Assembly: GCF_000425285.1 (NCBI RefSeq)
Contig: NZ_AUDD01000010.1
Coordinates: 1-64,000 of the forward strand
DNA: 64,000 nt
Direction: 5' to 3'
Origin: Acidipropionibacterium jensenii DSM 20535
GTDB lineage: Bacteria; Actinomycetota; Actinomycetes; Propionibacteriales; Propionibacteriaceae
Made by a program: the position numbers and the translations under genes. This document shows, piece by piece, positions 37,918-45,672 of this stretch. Positions within the stretch are counted from its first letter, which is position 1, and the number at the start of each line of letters is the position of its first letter. The notes beneath the pieces were generated by a model. It did no database searches, was not told the origin of the DNA, and worked only from the letters and a program-made list of their open reading frames with translations.

Positions 37918-38862
37918 ATGGCGCGCAGAAGCAGGGACGAGCACCTCATCCAGGTGCTGCACGTCGCCGAGATGTACTACTTCGAGCAGATGACCCAGTC
38001 GGCGATCGCCGACCGGCTGTCGCTGAGTCGCTGGACGGTGGGACGGATGTTGGAGTCGGCCCGCGAGTCGGGCCTGGTGCACATCACCATCGACCATCCG
38101 CTGGCCCGCCACCACCGTCTGGAGGTGGAGCTCGCCAGCCGCTTCGGGCTGGCCAAGGCGGTCGTCGTCCCCACCCAGGCGCGCCCCGAGAGCACCCTGG
38201 ACGTCATCGCCTCGGCCGCCGCCGACCGTCTCACCATGCTGCGTCCGGCCCCCTCCGTGATCGGGGTGAGCTGGGGCCGCACCCTCGCCCAGGTCGCCCG
38301 GCACCTGCACCCCGGATGGGCCCACGACATCACCGTCGTGCAGACCAATGGCGGGGTGGCGATCACCCGCAACGACCTGGTCGGGCGGTCGGTGGTGCGG
38401 ATCGCCGAACTGGGACGGGGACGGGCGATCACCCTGCAGGCCCCCACCATCCTGGGGTCGGCCGAACTGTGCTCCATGCTGCGCGCCGACGCCGCGGTGG
38501 CGCGCACCCTGCAGATGGCCTCCCACGCGGACCTGCTGATCTACTCCCCCGGACCGCCCGACGCCGGTTCAGTGCTGGTCGGGTCGGGACACCTGAGCGC
38601 CGACGACATGACCAGACTGCGCGCTGCCGGCGGGCGGGCCGATGTGATGAGCCACGTGGTGGACTCCACGGGGGCCCCGGTCGACCCGGATCTGGACGCC
38701 CGCACCCTCTCGATGGATCTGGACGCCGTCCGCAGCGCCCCCCGGGTGATCGCGGTGGCCGCCGGGATGGAGAAGGCCGAGGCCACCGGGGCCGCCCTGG
38801 CCGGGGGCCTGTGCACCGAGGTGGTCACCGACTCCGAGGTCGCCGAGGCCATCCTGTCCTGA
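37918..38862 (+). CDS. SorC/DeoR-like sugar-binding transcriptional regulator
   Basis: The 314-residue protein has an N-terminal helix-turn-helix (EMYYFEQMTQSAIADRLSLSRWTVGRMLESARESGLV) followed by a SorC-type sugar-phosphate-binding domain with VIGVSWGRTLAQVARHL, ITVVQTNGGVA and ADLLIYSPGPPDAGSVLVGSGHLS. Such regulators bind a phosphorylated sugar and control neighbouring catabolic genes. It lies between the TIM gene and the dehydrogenase/PTS genes and is the probable local regulator. ATG 37918 gives the family start MARRSRDEHLIQVLHVAEMY. Confidence 0.9.
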   Translation: MARRSRDEHLIQVLHVAEMYYFEQMTQSAIADRLSLSRWTVGRMLESARESGLVHITIDHPLARHHRLEVELASRFGLAKAVVVPTQARPESTLDVIASAAADRLTMLRPAPSVIGVSWGRTLAQVARHLHPGWAHDITVVQTNGGVAITRNDLVGRSVVRIAELGRGRAITLQAPTILGSAELCSMLRADAAVARTLQMASHADLLIYSPGPPDAGSVLVGSGHLSADDMTRLRAAGGRADVMSHVVDSTGAPVDPDLDARTLSMDLDAVRSAPRVIAVAAGMEKAEATGAALAGGLCTEVVTDSEVAEAILS

Positions 38863-39230
38863 TCCCCCGCCCCCTGGGGAGCGACCGCCACCTACTCCGG
38901 CCTGCCCACCGGGCTGGGCCTGATTCCCCGCCCCCGGGGAGCGACTCTGCGACCCCGCTCTCCCCGGCCACCCCGGAAAAGCTGCTCAGACCCCGCATTA
39001 CCCAACAAATGACCTCTTGATCCCACATCTGTGCAGGACGCTGTCACAGCGGGACAGCGGGAAGGCCGCAGCATTAGCGTCGAACCATCGGTTCGACCCG
39101 GTCCGCCTCAGCATCGTCGCTGGCCGCGCCGAACAGCACCGGGCACCACCATCCCGGATCACATCACGGCGACGCACACCGGACGGCAGACCGTCCCCCA
39201 GCTGTGTGCGCCCTCAGGAGAAGGAGAATC
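38863..39230 (+). other. 368-bp gap between SorC regulator and dehydrogenase gene
   Basis: No gene is supported here. The first part has two related stretches, TGATCCCCCGCCCCCTGGGG and TGATTCCCCGCCCCCGGGG, about 60 bases apart. A short inverted pair GCTGTC/GACAGC occurs near 39040-39058 within a slightly AT-richer region that probably contains the promoter and SorC operator of the dehydrogenase/PTS genes. No confident -35/-10 could be placed. Confidence 0.4.
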
Positions 39231-40289
39231 ATGGCGAAGATTGCAGTACTCGGCGCGGGGATCATGGCGACGGCCCTCACCTTCCCGGCCGCCGACAACG
39301 GCAACGTCATCAACCTCATCGGCACCCACCTCGATGACGAGATCATCGACTCCATCAAGGCCGACGGCACCCACCCGGTGCTCGGCCTCAAGGTCCCCGA
39401 GACCGTCAAGGCCTTCTACTTCACCGAGGCGGCCGAGGCCGTCAAGGACGCCGACATCATCATGAGCGGGGTCAACTCCTTCGGCGTCGAGTGGGCCGGC
39501 GAGCAGCTGGCCAAGCTGGCCCGTCCCGGCCAGATCATCCTGTCGATCACCAAGGGGATGCGCGCCGACGAGGACGGCACCCTCCACATCCTCCCCGACG
39601 TCCTCAAGGCCAAGATGGGTCCGCTGGCCGACCAGGTCGACTGGGCGGCCATCGTCGGCCCGTCCATCGCCGGCGAGCTCGCCGTCCACCACCTCACCTG
39701 CGTCACCTTCTGCGCCGAGAAGCAGGAGATCGCCGAGAAGCTGGCCGCGCTGTACCGCACCGACTACTACCACGTGTGGACCTCCACCGACTTCATCGGC
39801 AACGAGGTCGGCTCCTGCATGAAGAACATCTTCGCCTTCGGCGGCGGATTCGCCCCCGGCATGCTCAAGAAGATGGGCAAGGAGAACGACAAGTACGTCA
39901 TGTACAACTACGCCGCCGCGCTGTTCGGCGAGGGCGCCCGCGAGCTCAAGCAGATGGTCGTGCTGATGGGCGGGGACCCGCTGGTCACCGAGAACCTCGG
40001 CGGCGTCGGCGACATGTTCGTCACCACGATGGGCGGGCGCAATGTGCGCGCCGGCACCTACGTCGGCGAGGGCGTGCCCTTCTCCGAGATCCGCAACGTC
40101 AAGATGAAGGGGGTCACCCTCGAGGGTGTCGCCGCCATCGGCGTGGTCGGCGAGGCCGTCGAGAAGCTGACCGACCGCGGCGTCATCTCCGCCGACGACT
40201 TCCCGCTGGTCCGCGCCCTCTACCGGATCGTCGCCCACGACGCCCCGCTGGATCTGCCGTGGAGCACCTTCTTCGGCGGGGAGCGCTGA
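39231..40289 (+). CDS. GpsA-like NAD(P)-dependent glycerol-3-phosphate dehydrogenase family protein
   Basis: The 352-residue protein has an N-terminal Rossmann motif VLGAGIMATAL, then ILSITKGM, IVGPSIAGELAV and the catalytic-lysine segment GNEVGSCMKNIFAFGGG (Lys198), as in glycerol-3-phosphate dehydrogenase. In biosynthesis GpsA reduces dihydroxyacetone phosphate. In this PTS operon, with a TIM-like isomerase, it may run in the oxidative direction on a polyol phosphate; that is inference. ATG 39231 has AGGAGAAGGAGAA upstream. Confidence 0.85.
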   Translation: MAKIAVLGAGIMATALTFPAADNGNVINLIGTHLDDEIIDSIKADGTHPVLGLKVPETVKAFYFTEAAEAVKDADIIMSGVNSFGVEWAGEQLAKLARPGQIILSITKGMRADEDGTLHILPDVLKAKMGPLADQVDWAAIVGPSIAGELAVHHLTCVTFCAEKQEIAEKLAALYRTDYYHVWTSTDFIGNEVGSCMKNIFAFGGGFAPGMLKKMGKENDKYVMYNYAAALFGEGARELKQMVVLMGGDPLVTENLGGVGDMFVTTMGGRNVRAGTYVGEGVPFSEIRNVKMKGVTLEGVAAIGVVGEAVEKLTDRGVISADDFPLVRALYRIVAHDAPLDLPWSTFFGGER

Positions 40290-40311
40290 CCCTCCAACCC
40301 ACCGGCCGGAT

Positions 40312-40346
40312 CTCGCCAGGGGCGGCATGTCTCTGGTGAGATCGTC
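40312..40346 (+). terminator. Hairpin between dehydrogenase gene and PTS IIB gene
   Basis: GATCTCGCCAG and CTGGTGAGATC pair (one G-U) across about 13 bases, roughly 25-55 bases after the dehydrogenase stop. It could end or attenuate the transcript before the PTS genes. The rest of the 285-bp gap contains no recognised gene. Confidence 0.45.
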
Positions 40347-40574
40347 CGGTCCACAATAGGGTCTGCGAGGTGACCGCGACTCACGGTCGCCTCGGCCCCA
40401 TCGGGCGACGCAGGTCCGCCTGCACATGAGTGCAGACTGGGTCAGGAAATATTCACAGGCGGCGATCCTCTCACCGAGAATTGCCACCGCCGGAGTCGGG
40501 GTGTGCTACGCATCCCGCATGCGTGAGGATGCCCCACCCGGAGCAGCCTTCACCGATCAAAGGAGACGGACAGA

Positions 40575-40868
40575 ATGGTCAGCAAGAAGGTTCTGGTCTG
40601 CTGTGGCACCGGTATCGCCACATCAGTGCAAGTTGCCAACAAGCTTCAGCGCCTGCTGAAGGACCGCGGCATCAACGCGACGATGAAGGAGTGCAAGGCG
40701 GTGGAGGTTCCGGCCCAGACCGCAGCGTTCAAGCCCGACGCCATCGTCTCGACCACCGTCGTCAAGTCCCCCGCGGAGGGCATCAAGGTCTACCGCGGAG
40801 TCGCATTCCTCACCGGCGTCGGCGCCGACAAGCTCGCCGACGAGATCGCAGCAGATCTCAAGGGCTGA
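40575..40868 (+). CDS. gatB: PTS galactitol-family IIB component
   Basis: The 97-residue protein begins MVSKKVLVCCGTGIATSVQVANK. The cysteine before GTGIATS (Cys10) is the phosphorylation site of GatB-like IIB proteins. It passes phosphate from IIA to the sugar carried by IIC. A GGAGACGG site lies before the ATG. The IIC gene follows after 121 bases that contain a hairpin. The true substrate may not be galactitol; the symbol reflects family only. Confidence 0.88.
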   Translation: MVSKKVLVCCGTGIATSVQVANKLQRLLKDRGINATMKECKAVEVPAQTAAFKPDAIVSTTVVKSPAEGIKVYRGVAFLTGVGADKLADEIAADLKG

Positions 40869-40930
40869 GTCCAGCCCACCGCAGCGGAGCCGCCACTAGC
40901 CCTGGCAGCACCACTGTCCACACATGAAAA

Positions 40931-40963
40931 AGGGTCCCCGGCCCTAGCCCGGCCGAGGACCCT
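40931..40963 (+). promoter_or_regulatory. Intercistronic hairpin between PTS IIB and IIC genes
   Basis: A 13-bp stem with one mismatch (AGGGTCC-C-CGGCC paired with GGCCG-A-GGACCCT) closes a 7-base loop 26 bases upstream of the IIC start. No T tract follows, so it is more likely an mRNA-processing or stability element that lets the soluble IIB be made in excess over IIC than a full terminator. Confidence 0.5.
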
Positions 40964-40989
40964 CATGACAGAAGAAAGAACCTTCCATC

Positions 40990-42477
40990 ATGGGAACAGT
41001 CACTACCGTCATCCAGTACATCTTGGGTCTGGGCGCCAGTGTGGTCCTACCGATCATTATATTCCTGCTCAGCCTGTTCTTCCGGATGAAGCCCGGCAAG
41101 GCCATCCGCGCAGCGCTGACGATCGGCATCGGATTCATCGGCATCAACCTCGTCATCGGCCTGCTCGGCAGCACGCTGGGGCCCGCCGCCCAGCGCATGA
41201 TCGAGAACACCGGCCTCAACCTGCCGATCATCGACGCCGGCTGGCCGGTCGCCGCGGCGATCTCCTTCGGCACCGCGAAGGTGGTGCCGTGGATCTTCGT
41301 CCTCGGCATCGCCATCAACCTCGCCATGATCGGCCTGAGGTGGACCACCACCCTCAACGTCGACATGTGGAACTTCTGGCACTTCATCTTCTCGTCGGCC
41401 TTCGTCTACATCGCGACCGGCAACTTCTGGCTCGGCCTGGCGGTCGGCCTCATCACCCTGGTCATCGTCCTCAAGCTGGCCGACATCTGCGCGCCGATCA
41501 TCCAGGACTACTACAAGATCCCCGGCGTCACGACGGCCCACACCGACACCGTCTCGTGGGCCCCGGTCGGCTGGTGCATCAACAAGGTCCTCGACCACGT
41601 CCCCGGCTTCCGACACAACAAGATGACCCCGGACTACGTCCAGGAGAAGTTCGGCTCGTGGGCCGAGCCGATGGTGATGGGCACCATCCTCGGTGGCGTC
41701 ATCGGTCTGCTGGCCTACTTCCCCGACCTCACCGGGGGCGCCTGGGGCAGCGGCATCAAGGGGATCGTCACGGTGGCCATCTCGATGGGCGCCGTGATGC
41801 TCCTGCTGCCGCGCATGGTGGCCCTGCTGATGGAGGGACTCATCCCGCTGTCGGACTCCGCCCAGGAGTGGATCAAGGCCCGCTACCCCGACCGTGAGCT
41901 CAACATCGGGCTGGACGCCGCCATCCTGGTCGGCTACCCGGCCAACATGTCGGTGGCCATCATCCTGGTCCCGATCACCCTGGCCCTCGGCGTCCTGATG
42001 AGCTACGCCCACCTCAACCAGATGCTGCCCTTCACCGACCTCGCCGACACCCCGTTCTTCGCCGTCTGGGCGACGACATGGTGCCGGGGCAATATCGCCA
42101 GAGGCACCGTGATCGGCACCTTCTTCGTCGCCTGCATGCTCACCATCGGCACCTTCATGGCGCCGGCCACCACGATCCTCGCCCACCAGGCGAACTTCAC
42201 CATCCCGCAGGGCGCCAGCCAGATCTCCTCGATCGACTCGGGGGCCCACCTGATCGCATACTTCTTCGCCTTCTTCTTCGTCTTCGGACAGGCGAAGGCC
42301 TACGGCACCGCGTTCATCGTCTTCAGCATCATCCTGCTCACCATCGCCGTGGTCTGCTACGTCGTCTTCTTCGCCCACGTGCTGCGCGGCGGCAAGCCGG
42401 GCATGGAGGACCGCGAGCGGTACATGACCAAGGAGGAGCTGCAGGCCGAGGCCGAGGCCGCCGAGGCGGGGTGGTGA
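40990..42477 (+). CDS. gatC: PTS galactitol-family IIC component (sugar channel)
   Basis: The 495-residue membrane protein has about a dozen hydrophobic segments. It starts MGTVTTVIQYILGLGASVVLPIIIFLLSLFFRMKPGKAIRAAL, the typical GatC/SgcC beginning, with later conserved stretches GLNLPIIDAGWPVAAAISF and NVDMWNFWHFIFSSAFVY. It transports and phosphorylates a polyol-like substrate with IIA and IIB. At 495 residues it is longer than many GatC proteins, with a charged C-terminal tail. The small gene 42481-42897 follows three bases after its stop. Confidence 0.88.
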   Translation: MGTVTTVIQYILGLGASVVLPIIIFLLSLFFRMKPGKAIRAALTIGIGFIGINLVIGLLGSTLGPAAQRMIENTGLNLPIIDAGWPVAAAISFGTAKVVPWIFVLGIAINLAMIGLRWTTTLNVDMWNFWHFIFSSAFVYIATGNFWLGLAVGLITLVIVLKLADICAPIIQDYYKIPGVTTAHTDTVSWAPVGWCINKVLDHVPGFRHNKMTPDYVQEKFGSWAEPMVMGTILGGVIGLLAYFPDLTGGAWGSGIKGIVTVAISMGAVMLLLPRMVALLMEGLIPLSDSAQEWIKARYPDRELNIGLDAAILVGYPANMSVAIILVPITLALGVLMSYAHLNQMLPFTDLADTPFFAVWATTWCRGNIARGTVIGTFFVACMLTIGTFMAPATTILAHQANFTIPQGASQISSIDSGAHLIAYFFAFFFVFGQAKAYGTAFIVFSIILLTIAVVCYVVFFAHVLRGGKPGMEDRERYMTKEELQAEAEAAEAGW

Positions 42478-42480
42478 CCG

Positions 42481-42897
42481 ATGGTTGAGTCCATGCTCGA
42501 CATGACCCTGGGTCACTGGTGGCGGTCCGTGATCGCCTTCTACCTGGCCCACTTCACCTGGATCGTCGTTCCACTGGTGGCCTGGATGGCGGTCATCGTC
42601 ATCGCTCACCGGGTCATCAAGGACGCCAAGCAGGCCATGCGGGCGACCCTCATCGCGATGCCCAACGGCCGGATCGCCCCGGAGAAGGTGCTGCGCAAGC
42701 GGTTGCTCCCGGTGATCCGCGAGCGGGCCGCCCAGCACCGCTGGATGCCCGCCGGTCCCGGAGGCATCTGGATCCGGCGCTGCCGCCCAGACGATGTGGT
42801 CGCCCAGATGACGAAACTGCCGAACTACCTCATCCGGTTCCGCGACCAGCAGTTCGGGACCTCGGCCGGGCGTCGTCGCCGGTCCCTGGCCCGCTGA
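42481..42897 (+). CDS. Unknown small membrane protein in the PTS operon
   Basis: The 138-residue protein has one strong hydrophobic segment (about residues 18-42, IAFYLAHFTWIVVPLVAWMAVIVIAH), then a basic region with KRLLPVIRERAAQHRWMPAGPGGIW and IRRCRPDDVVAQM and a very basic C terminus. I recognise no family. It begins three bases after the IIC stop, so it is surely co-transcribed, and lies between IIC and IIA. It might be a IIC partner or stabiliser; nothing proves this. Confidence 0.75.
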   Translation: MVESMLDMTLGHWWRSVIAFYLAHFTWIVVPLVAWMAVIVIAHRVIKDAKQAMRATLIAMPNGRIAPEKVLRKRLLPVIRERAAQHRWMPAGPGGIWIRRCRPDDVVAQMTKLPNYLIRFRDQQFGTSAGRRRRSLAR

Positions 42898-42962
42898 CGG
42901 CGTCTGTTGCGAACCGCGTGTTCTGCACCTCAACCCCAGCACTTCCAAGGAAACTGATCATC

Positions 42963-43430
42963 ATGTCCGAAGCTCCCCGTTTCATCGTCGTCGATGCCGA
43001 CACCGACTCCCAGAGCGAGCTGTACGCCACCGTCAACTCCCGGCTGCTCGAGGAGGAGGCGGTCCGCGACTCCTTCCTGGACGCCGTGAGCGCCCGCGAG
43101 AAGAAGTACCCGACCGGCCTCGACTTCGGCCACTGCCAGGTGGCCATCCCCCACATCGACCCCGAGCACGTCATCACCCCCGGGGTCCTGGTCTGCCGCA
43201 ACGCCCAGCAGACGCCGTTCCGGGCGATGGACGATCCCGACCGGGAGCTGTCGGTGCGGCTGTCGATCTGGCCCCTGGTCACCGACCCGCACAACCAGAT
43301 GGACATGCTCGGGGCCGTGATCTCGCTGCTCCAGGAGGACTCCTCCTGCCAGCGTCTGCTCACCGCCGACCCCACCGAGCTGCCCGAGATCCTGGCCGGC
43401 GTCCTGAAGGCCGTCGGCCAGCAGGAGTGA
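42963..43430 (+). CDS. gatA: PTS fructose/mannitol-galactitol-family IIA component
   Basis: The 155-residue IIA protein has its active histidine in CQVAIPHIDPEHV (His64). It receives phosphate from HPr and hands it to IIB. The FLDAVSAREKKYPTGLDFG stretch preceding the histidine is typical of GatA-like IIA. ATG 42963 was chosen; the frame upstream is antisense or out-of-frame DNA. It is the last gene of the operon, followed by a strong hairpin terminator. HPr and enzyme I are encoded at 48841-50786. Confidence 0.9.
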   Translation: MSEAPRFIVVDADTDSQSELYATVNSRLLEEEAVRDSFLDAVSAREKKYPTGLDFGHCQVAIPHIDPEHVITPGVLVCRNAQQTPFRAMDDPDRELSVRLSIWPLVTDPHNQMDMLGAVISLLQEDSSCQRLLTADPTELPEILAGVLKAVGQQE

Positions 43431-43469
43431 ACGCCACAACACCGCTGGCATGAGCTCCCGGAACAGACA

Positions 43470-43507
43470 GGCCGAGGGCCCCACGGATGTCCGTGGGGCC
43501 CTCGGCC
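43470..43507. terminator. Hairpin terminator between PTS operon and carD
   Basis: Arms 43470-43487 and 43490-43507 are perfectly complementary (GGCCGAGGGCCCCACGGA and its complement), about 40 bases after the IIA stop. It probably ends the PTS operon and, being symmetric, also the convergent carD transcript. Confidence 0.8.
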
Positions 43508-43553
43508 GTATCAGTTGTTCAGTACGAGTTCGTACCGGGAGCTGCCGCTCAGC

Positions 43554-44039
43554 TCAGGAGGCCAGAACCTCGTCGAGCATCTCCTCGGCCTTGCCCTCCT
43601 CGACCTTCTCGGCGAGCGCGAGCTCGGAGACGAGAATCTGACGAGCCTTGGAGAGCATCCGCTTCTCACCGGCAGACAGGCCGCGATCGCGCTCACGACG
43701 CCACAGGTCGCGAACCACCTCGGAGACCTTGATGATGTTGCCGCTGTGGAGCTTCTCGGTGTTGGCCTTGTACCGGCGGGACCAGTTGGTGGGCTCCTCG
43801 ACCTGCGTCTTGCGCAGCACGTCGAAGACCTTCTCGAGGCCCTTCTCGTCCACGACGTCACGAACACCGACGAGATCCAGGTTGCACGCCGGCACCCTGA
43901 CAACCAGGTCGTTCTGTCCGATGATCCTCAGAACGAGGTACAGCTTCTCCTCGCCCTTGATGGTCCGGGTCTCGAGATCCTCGATGACCGCCGCCCCGTG
44001 ATTGGGATAAACAACCGTTTCGCCGACGTTAAAAGTCAT
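43554..44039 (-). CDS. carD: CarD family RNA polymerase-binding transcription factor
   Basis: The 161-residue protein has an N-terminal RNA-polymerase-interacting Tudor-like domain ([21 protein letters not shown]...KLYLVLRI) and a helical DNA-binding C-terminal domain ([13 protein letters not shown]...[21 protein letters not shown]). CarD stabilises open promoter complexes and is essential in mycobacteria. ATG 44039 with GAAAGGGG upstream is preferred over a TTG six codons earlier. In related bacteria ispD follows; here the PTS operon intervenes. Confidence 0.95.
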   Translation of the reverse strand: MTFNVGETVVYPNHGAAVIEDLETRTIKGEEKLYLVLRIIGQNDLVVRVPACNLDLVGVRDVVDEKGLEKVFDVLRKTQVEEPTNWSRRYKANTEKLHSGNIIKVSEVVRDLWRRERDRGLSAGEKRMLSKARQILVSELALAEKVEEGKAEEMLDEVLAS

Positions 44040-44063
44040 GTACGCAACCCCTTTCAAGGGTCG

Positions 44064-44092
44064 ATTCTACCATGAGAATGCCCTGAGAGGAA
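44064..44092 (-). promoter_or_regulatory. carD: Candidate carD promoter
   Basis: On the minus strand TAGAAT (44069-44064) is a good -10 hexamer about 25 bases before the carD start; the hexamer 17 bases further upstream (TTCCTC) is a weak -35. CarD-dependent promoters often have poor -35 elements. The rest of the gap to 44420 contains no recognised gene. Confidence 0.35.
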
Positions 44093-44420
44093 GATGTCGC
44101 ACCTAGTCACCGGCGACTCCACCCTATACCGAGGAGTTGACTTCCGGCCAAATCTGTGGGTCGCGGCCTGTCGCGGACCGGTATTGCCGCGCTGACTAGG
44201 TGTGGGACGCCGCGTCCTTGACGGCGGCCCGCTGCTGGCGACCGGGCGCCGGGACGGGCGGGCGCCGACGGCGTTCGTGGTCGGAGACCGGCTCGTCGGG
44301 CGGTCCTCCGGCAGGCTGCGGGCCGGCACCTCGAGCGCGAGCAAACGCACCCCCGACCGGTCCCTGAATCCGATAGGCTCTGGCCGGGACATTGAGGACT
44401 CGACCAGCCAGGAGACGAGC

Positions 44421-44927
44421 ATGATCAGCGCGAGCAGGTTCCGGAGCCGCACGGTTCTGCTGGTGACGGCCGGGGCCCTGCTGGCCACCACCGCGGTGGG
44501 GTGCAGCCAGGAGCCCAAGGTGATCCGCCCCTACACCCCGGCGGCCGGGGTGAGCGGCGCCAACGACACCGTCAAACTGCGCAACATCGTCCTGGTCGCC
44601 CAGGGTGGTCAGGCCCGGCTGTCCGGGATGGCGGTCGCCAGCGCCGACGACGCCATCACCGGGGTCACCGGCAACGCCCTCAAGCCGGACAACTCGGTCG
44701 CCGCGGCTCTGGCCCCCAGCACCACCCGGGTGCCCCTCACCCGGCAGACCTCCGTCAACCTCACCGACGCCGGGATCCAGGTCTCCTCCCCCAAGCTCAC
44801 CGAGGGTCTGCTGGCCTCGGTCACCATCACCTTCAGCCAGGGCGAGCCGATCACCCTCCAGACGCCGGTGGTCTCGGCCTCCCACGCGGACTTCTCCCCC
44901 GCGGCGCCGACCCCCACCCACTCCTGA
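44421..44927 (+). CDS. lpqE: LpqE-like lipoprotein
   Basis: The 168-residue protein has a signal sequence ending in the lipobox TTAVGC (Cys28), then a beta-rich domain with VKLRNIVLVAQGGQARLSGMAV and VTITFSQGEPITLQTPVVSA. It resembles the LpqE group of actinobacterial lipoproteins, which lies divergent from carD in mycobacteria as it does here. The function is not established. AGGAGACG precedes ATG 44421. The frame continues upstream without support. Confidence 0.72.
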   Translation: MISASRFRSRTVLLVTAGALLATTAVGCSQEPKVIRPYTPAAGVSGANDTVKLRNIVLVAQGGQARLSGMAVASADDAITGVTGNALKPDNSVAAALAPSTTRVPLTRQTSVNLTDAGIQVSSPKLTEGLLASVTITFSQGEPITLQTPVVSASHADFSPAAPTPTHS

Positions 44928-44997
44928 GCCGCGCCCCGCAGGACCTCGGCAGAGCTGGGAGTCCCGGGACCGGGAAGTCCTCAGAACTGGGCAGTCC

Positions 44998-45672
44998 TCA
45001 GTCGAACTTGTAGCCCAGTCCCCGCACCGTGATCACCCGCACCGGGTGGGACGGGTCAGCCTCGATCTTGCCGCGCAGCCGCTTGATGTGGACGTCGAGG
45101 GTCTTGGTGTCCCCGACGTAGTCGTTGCCCCAGACCAGGTCGATGAGCTGGCCGCGGGTCATCACCCTCCCCGCGTTGCGCAGCAGCACCTCCAGCACCT
45201 CGAACTCCTTGAGGGCTAGGGACACCTCGGCCCCGTCGACGGTCACCTCGTGGCGCTCCACGTCCATCCGCACGCCGCCCTCCTCGAGGATGTCGTCGAC
45301 CGCCTCCTGGTCGTGGCCGCGTCTCAGCACCGCGCGGATCCGGGCCACCAGCTCGCGGTGGCTGAACGGCTTGGTGACGTAGTCGTCGGCCCCCAGCTCC
45401 AGGCCGACCACCTTGTCGATCTCGGAGTCGCGGGCGGTGACCATGATGATCCCGACATTGCCGCGGGCCCTCAGCTGGCGGCAGACATCGGTGCCGGGCA
45501 TCCCCGGCATCATGAGGTCCAGCAGCACGATGTCGGCCCCCGCGGCGTCGTACTCGGCGAGCCCGGCCAGGCCGTCGGCGGCCTCCACCACCTCGAACCC
45601 CTCCTTGCGCAGCATGTAGGCAGTGGCGTCGCGGTAGGACTCCTCGTCCTCGATGATCAGCACTCGGGTCAT
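44998..45672 (-). CDS. regX3: OmpR-family response regulator RegX3
   Basis: The 224-residue regulator has a receiver domain (VLIIEDEESYRD, phosphoacceptor Asp in VLLDLMMPGMPG, conserved Lys in YVTKPFSHRELVARI) and a C-terminal winged helix (LALKEFEVLEVLLRNAGRVMTRGQLIDLVWG...VDVHIKRLRGKIE type). With SenX3 it controls the phosphate-starvation response in actinobacteria. Its start overlaps the kinase gene stop by four bases (45669-45672). A PHO-box-like repeat near phoU is a probable target. Confidence 0.93.
   Translation of the reverse strand: MTRVLIIEDEESYRDATAYMLRKEGFEVVEAADGLAGLAEYDAAGADIVLLDLMMPGMPGTDVCRQLRARGNVGIIMVTARDSEIDKVVGLELGADDYVTKPFSHRELVARIRAVLRRGHDQEAVDDILEEGGVRMDVERHEVTVDGAEVSLALKEFEVLEVLLRNAGRVMTRGQLIDLVWGNDYVGDTKTLDVHIKRLRGKIEADPSHPVRVITVRGLGYKFD

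Noticed and set aside
44202-44420. N-terminal extension of the LpqE-like lipoprotein
   Set aside because: The lipoprotein signal sequence begins at ATG 44421 with AGGAGACG upstream; the extension would bury it.
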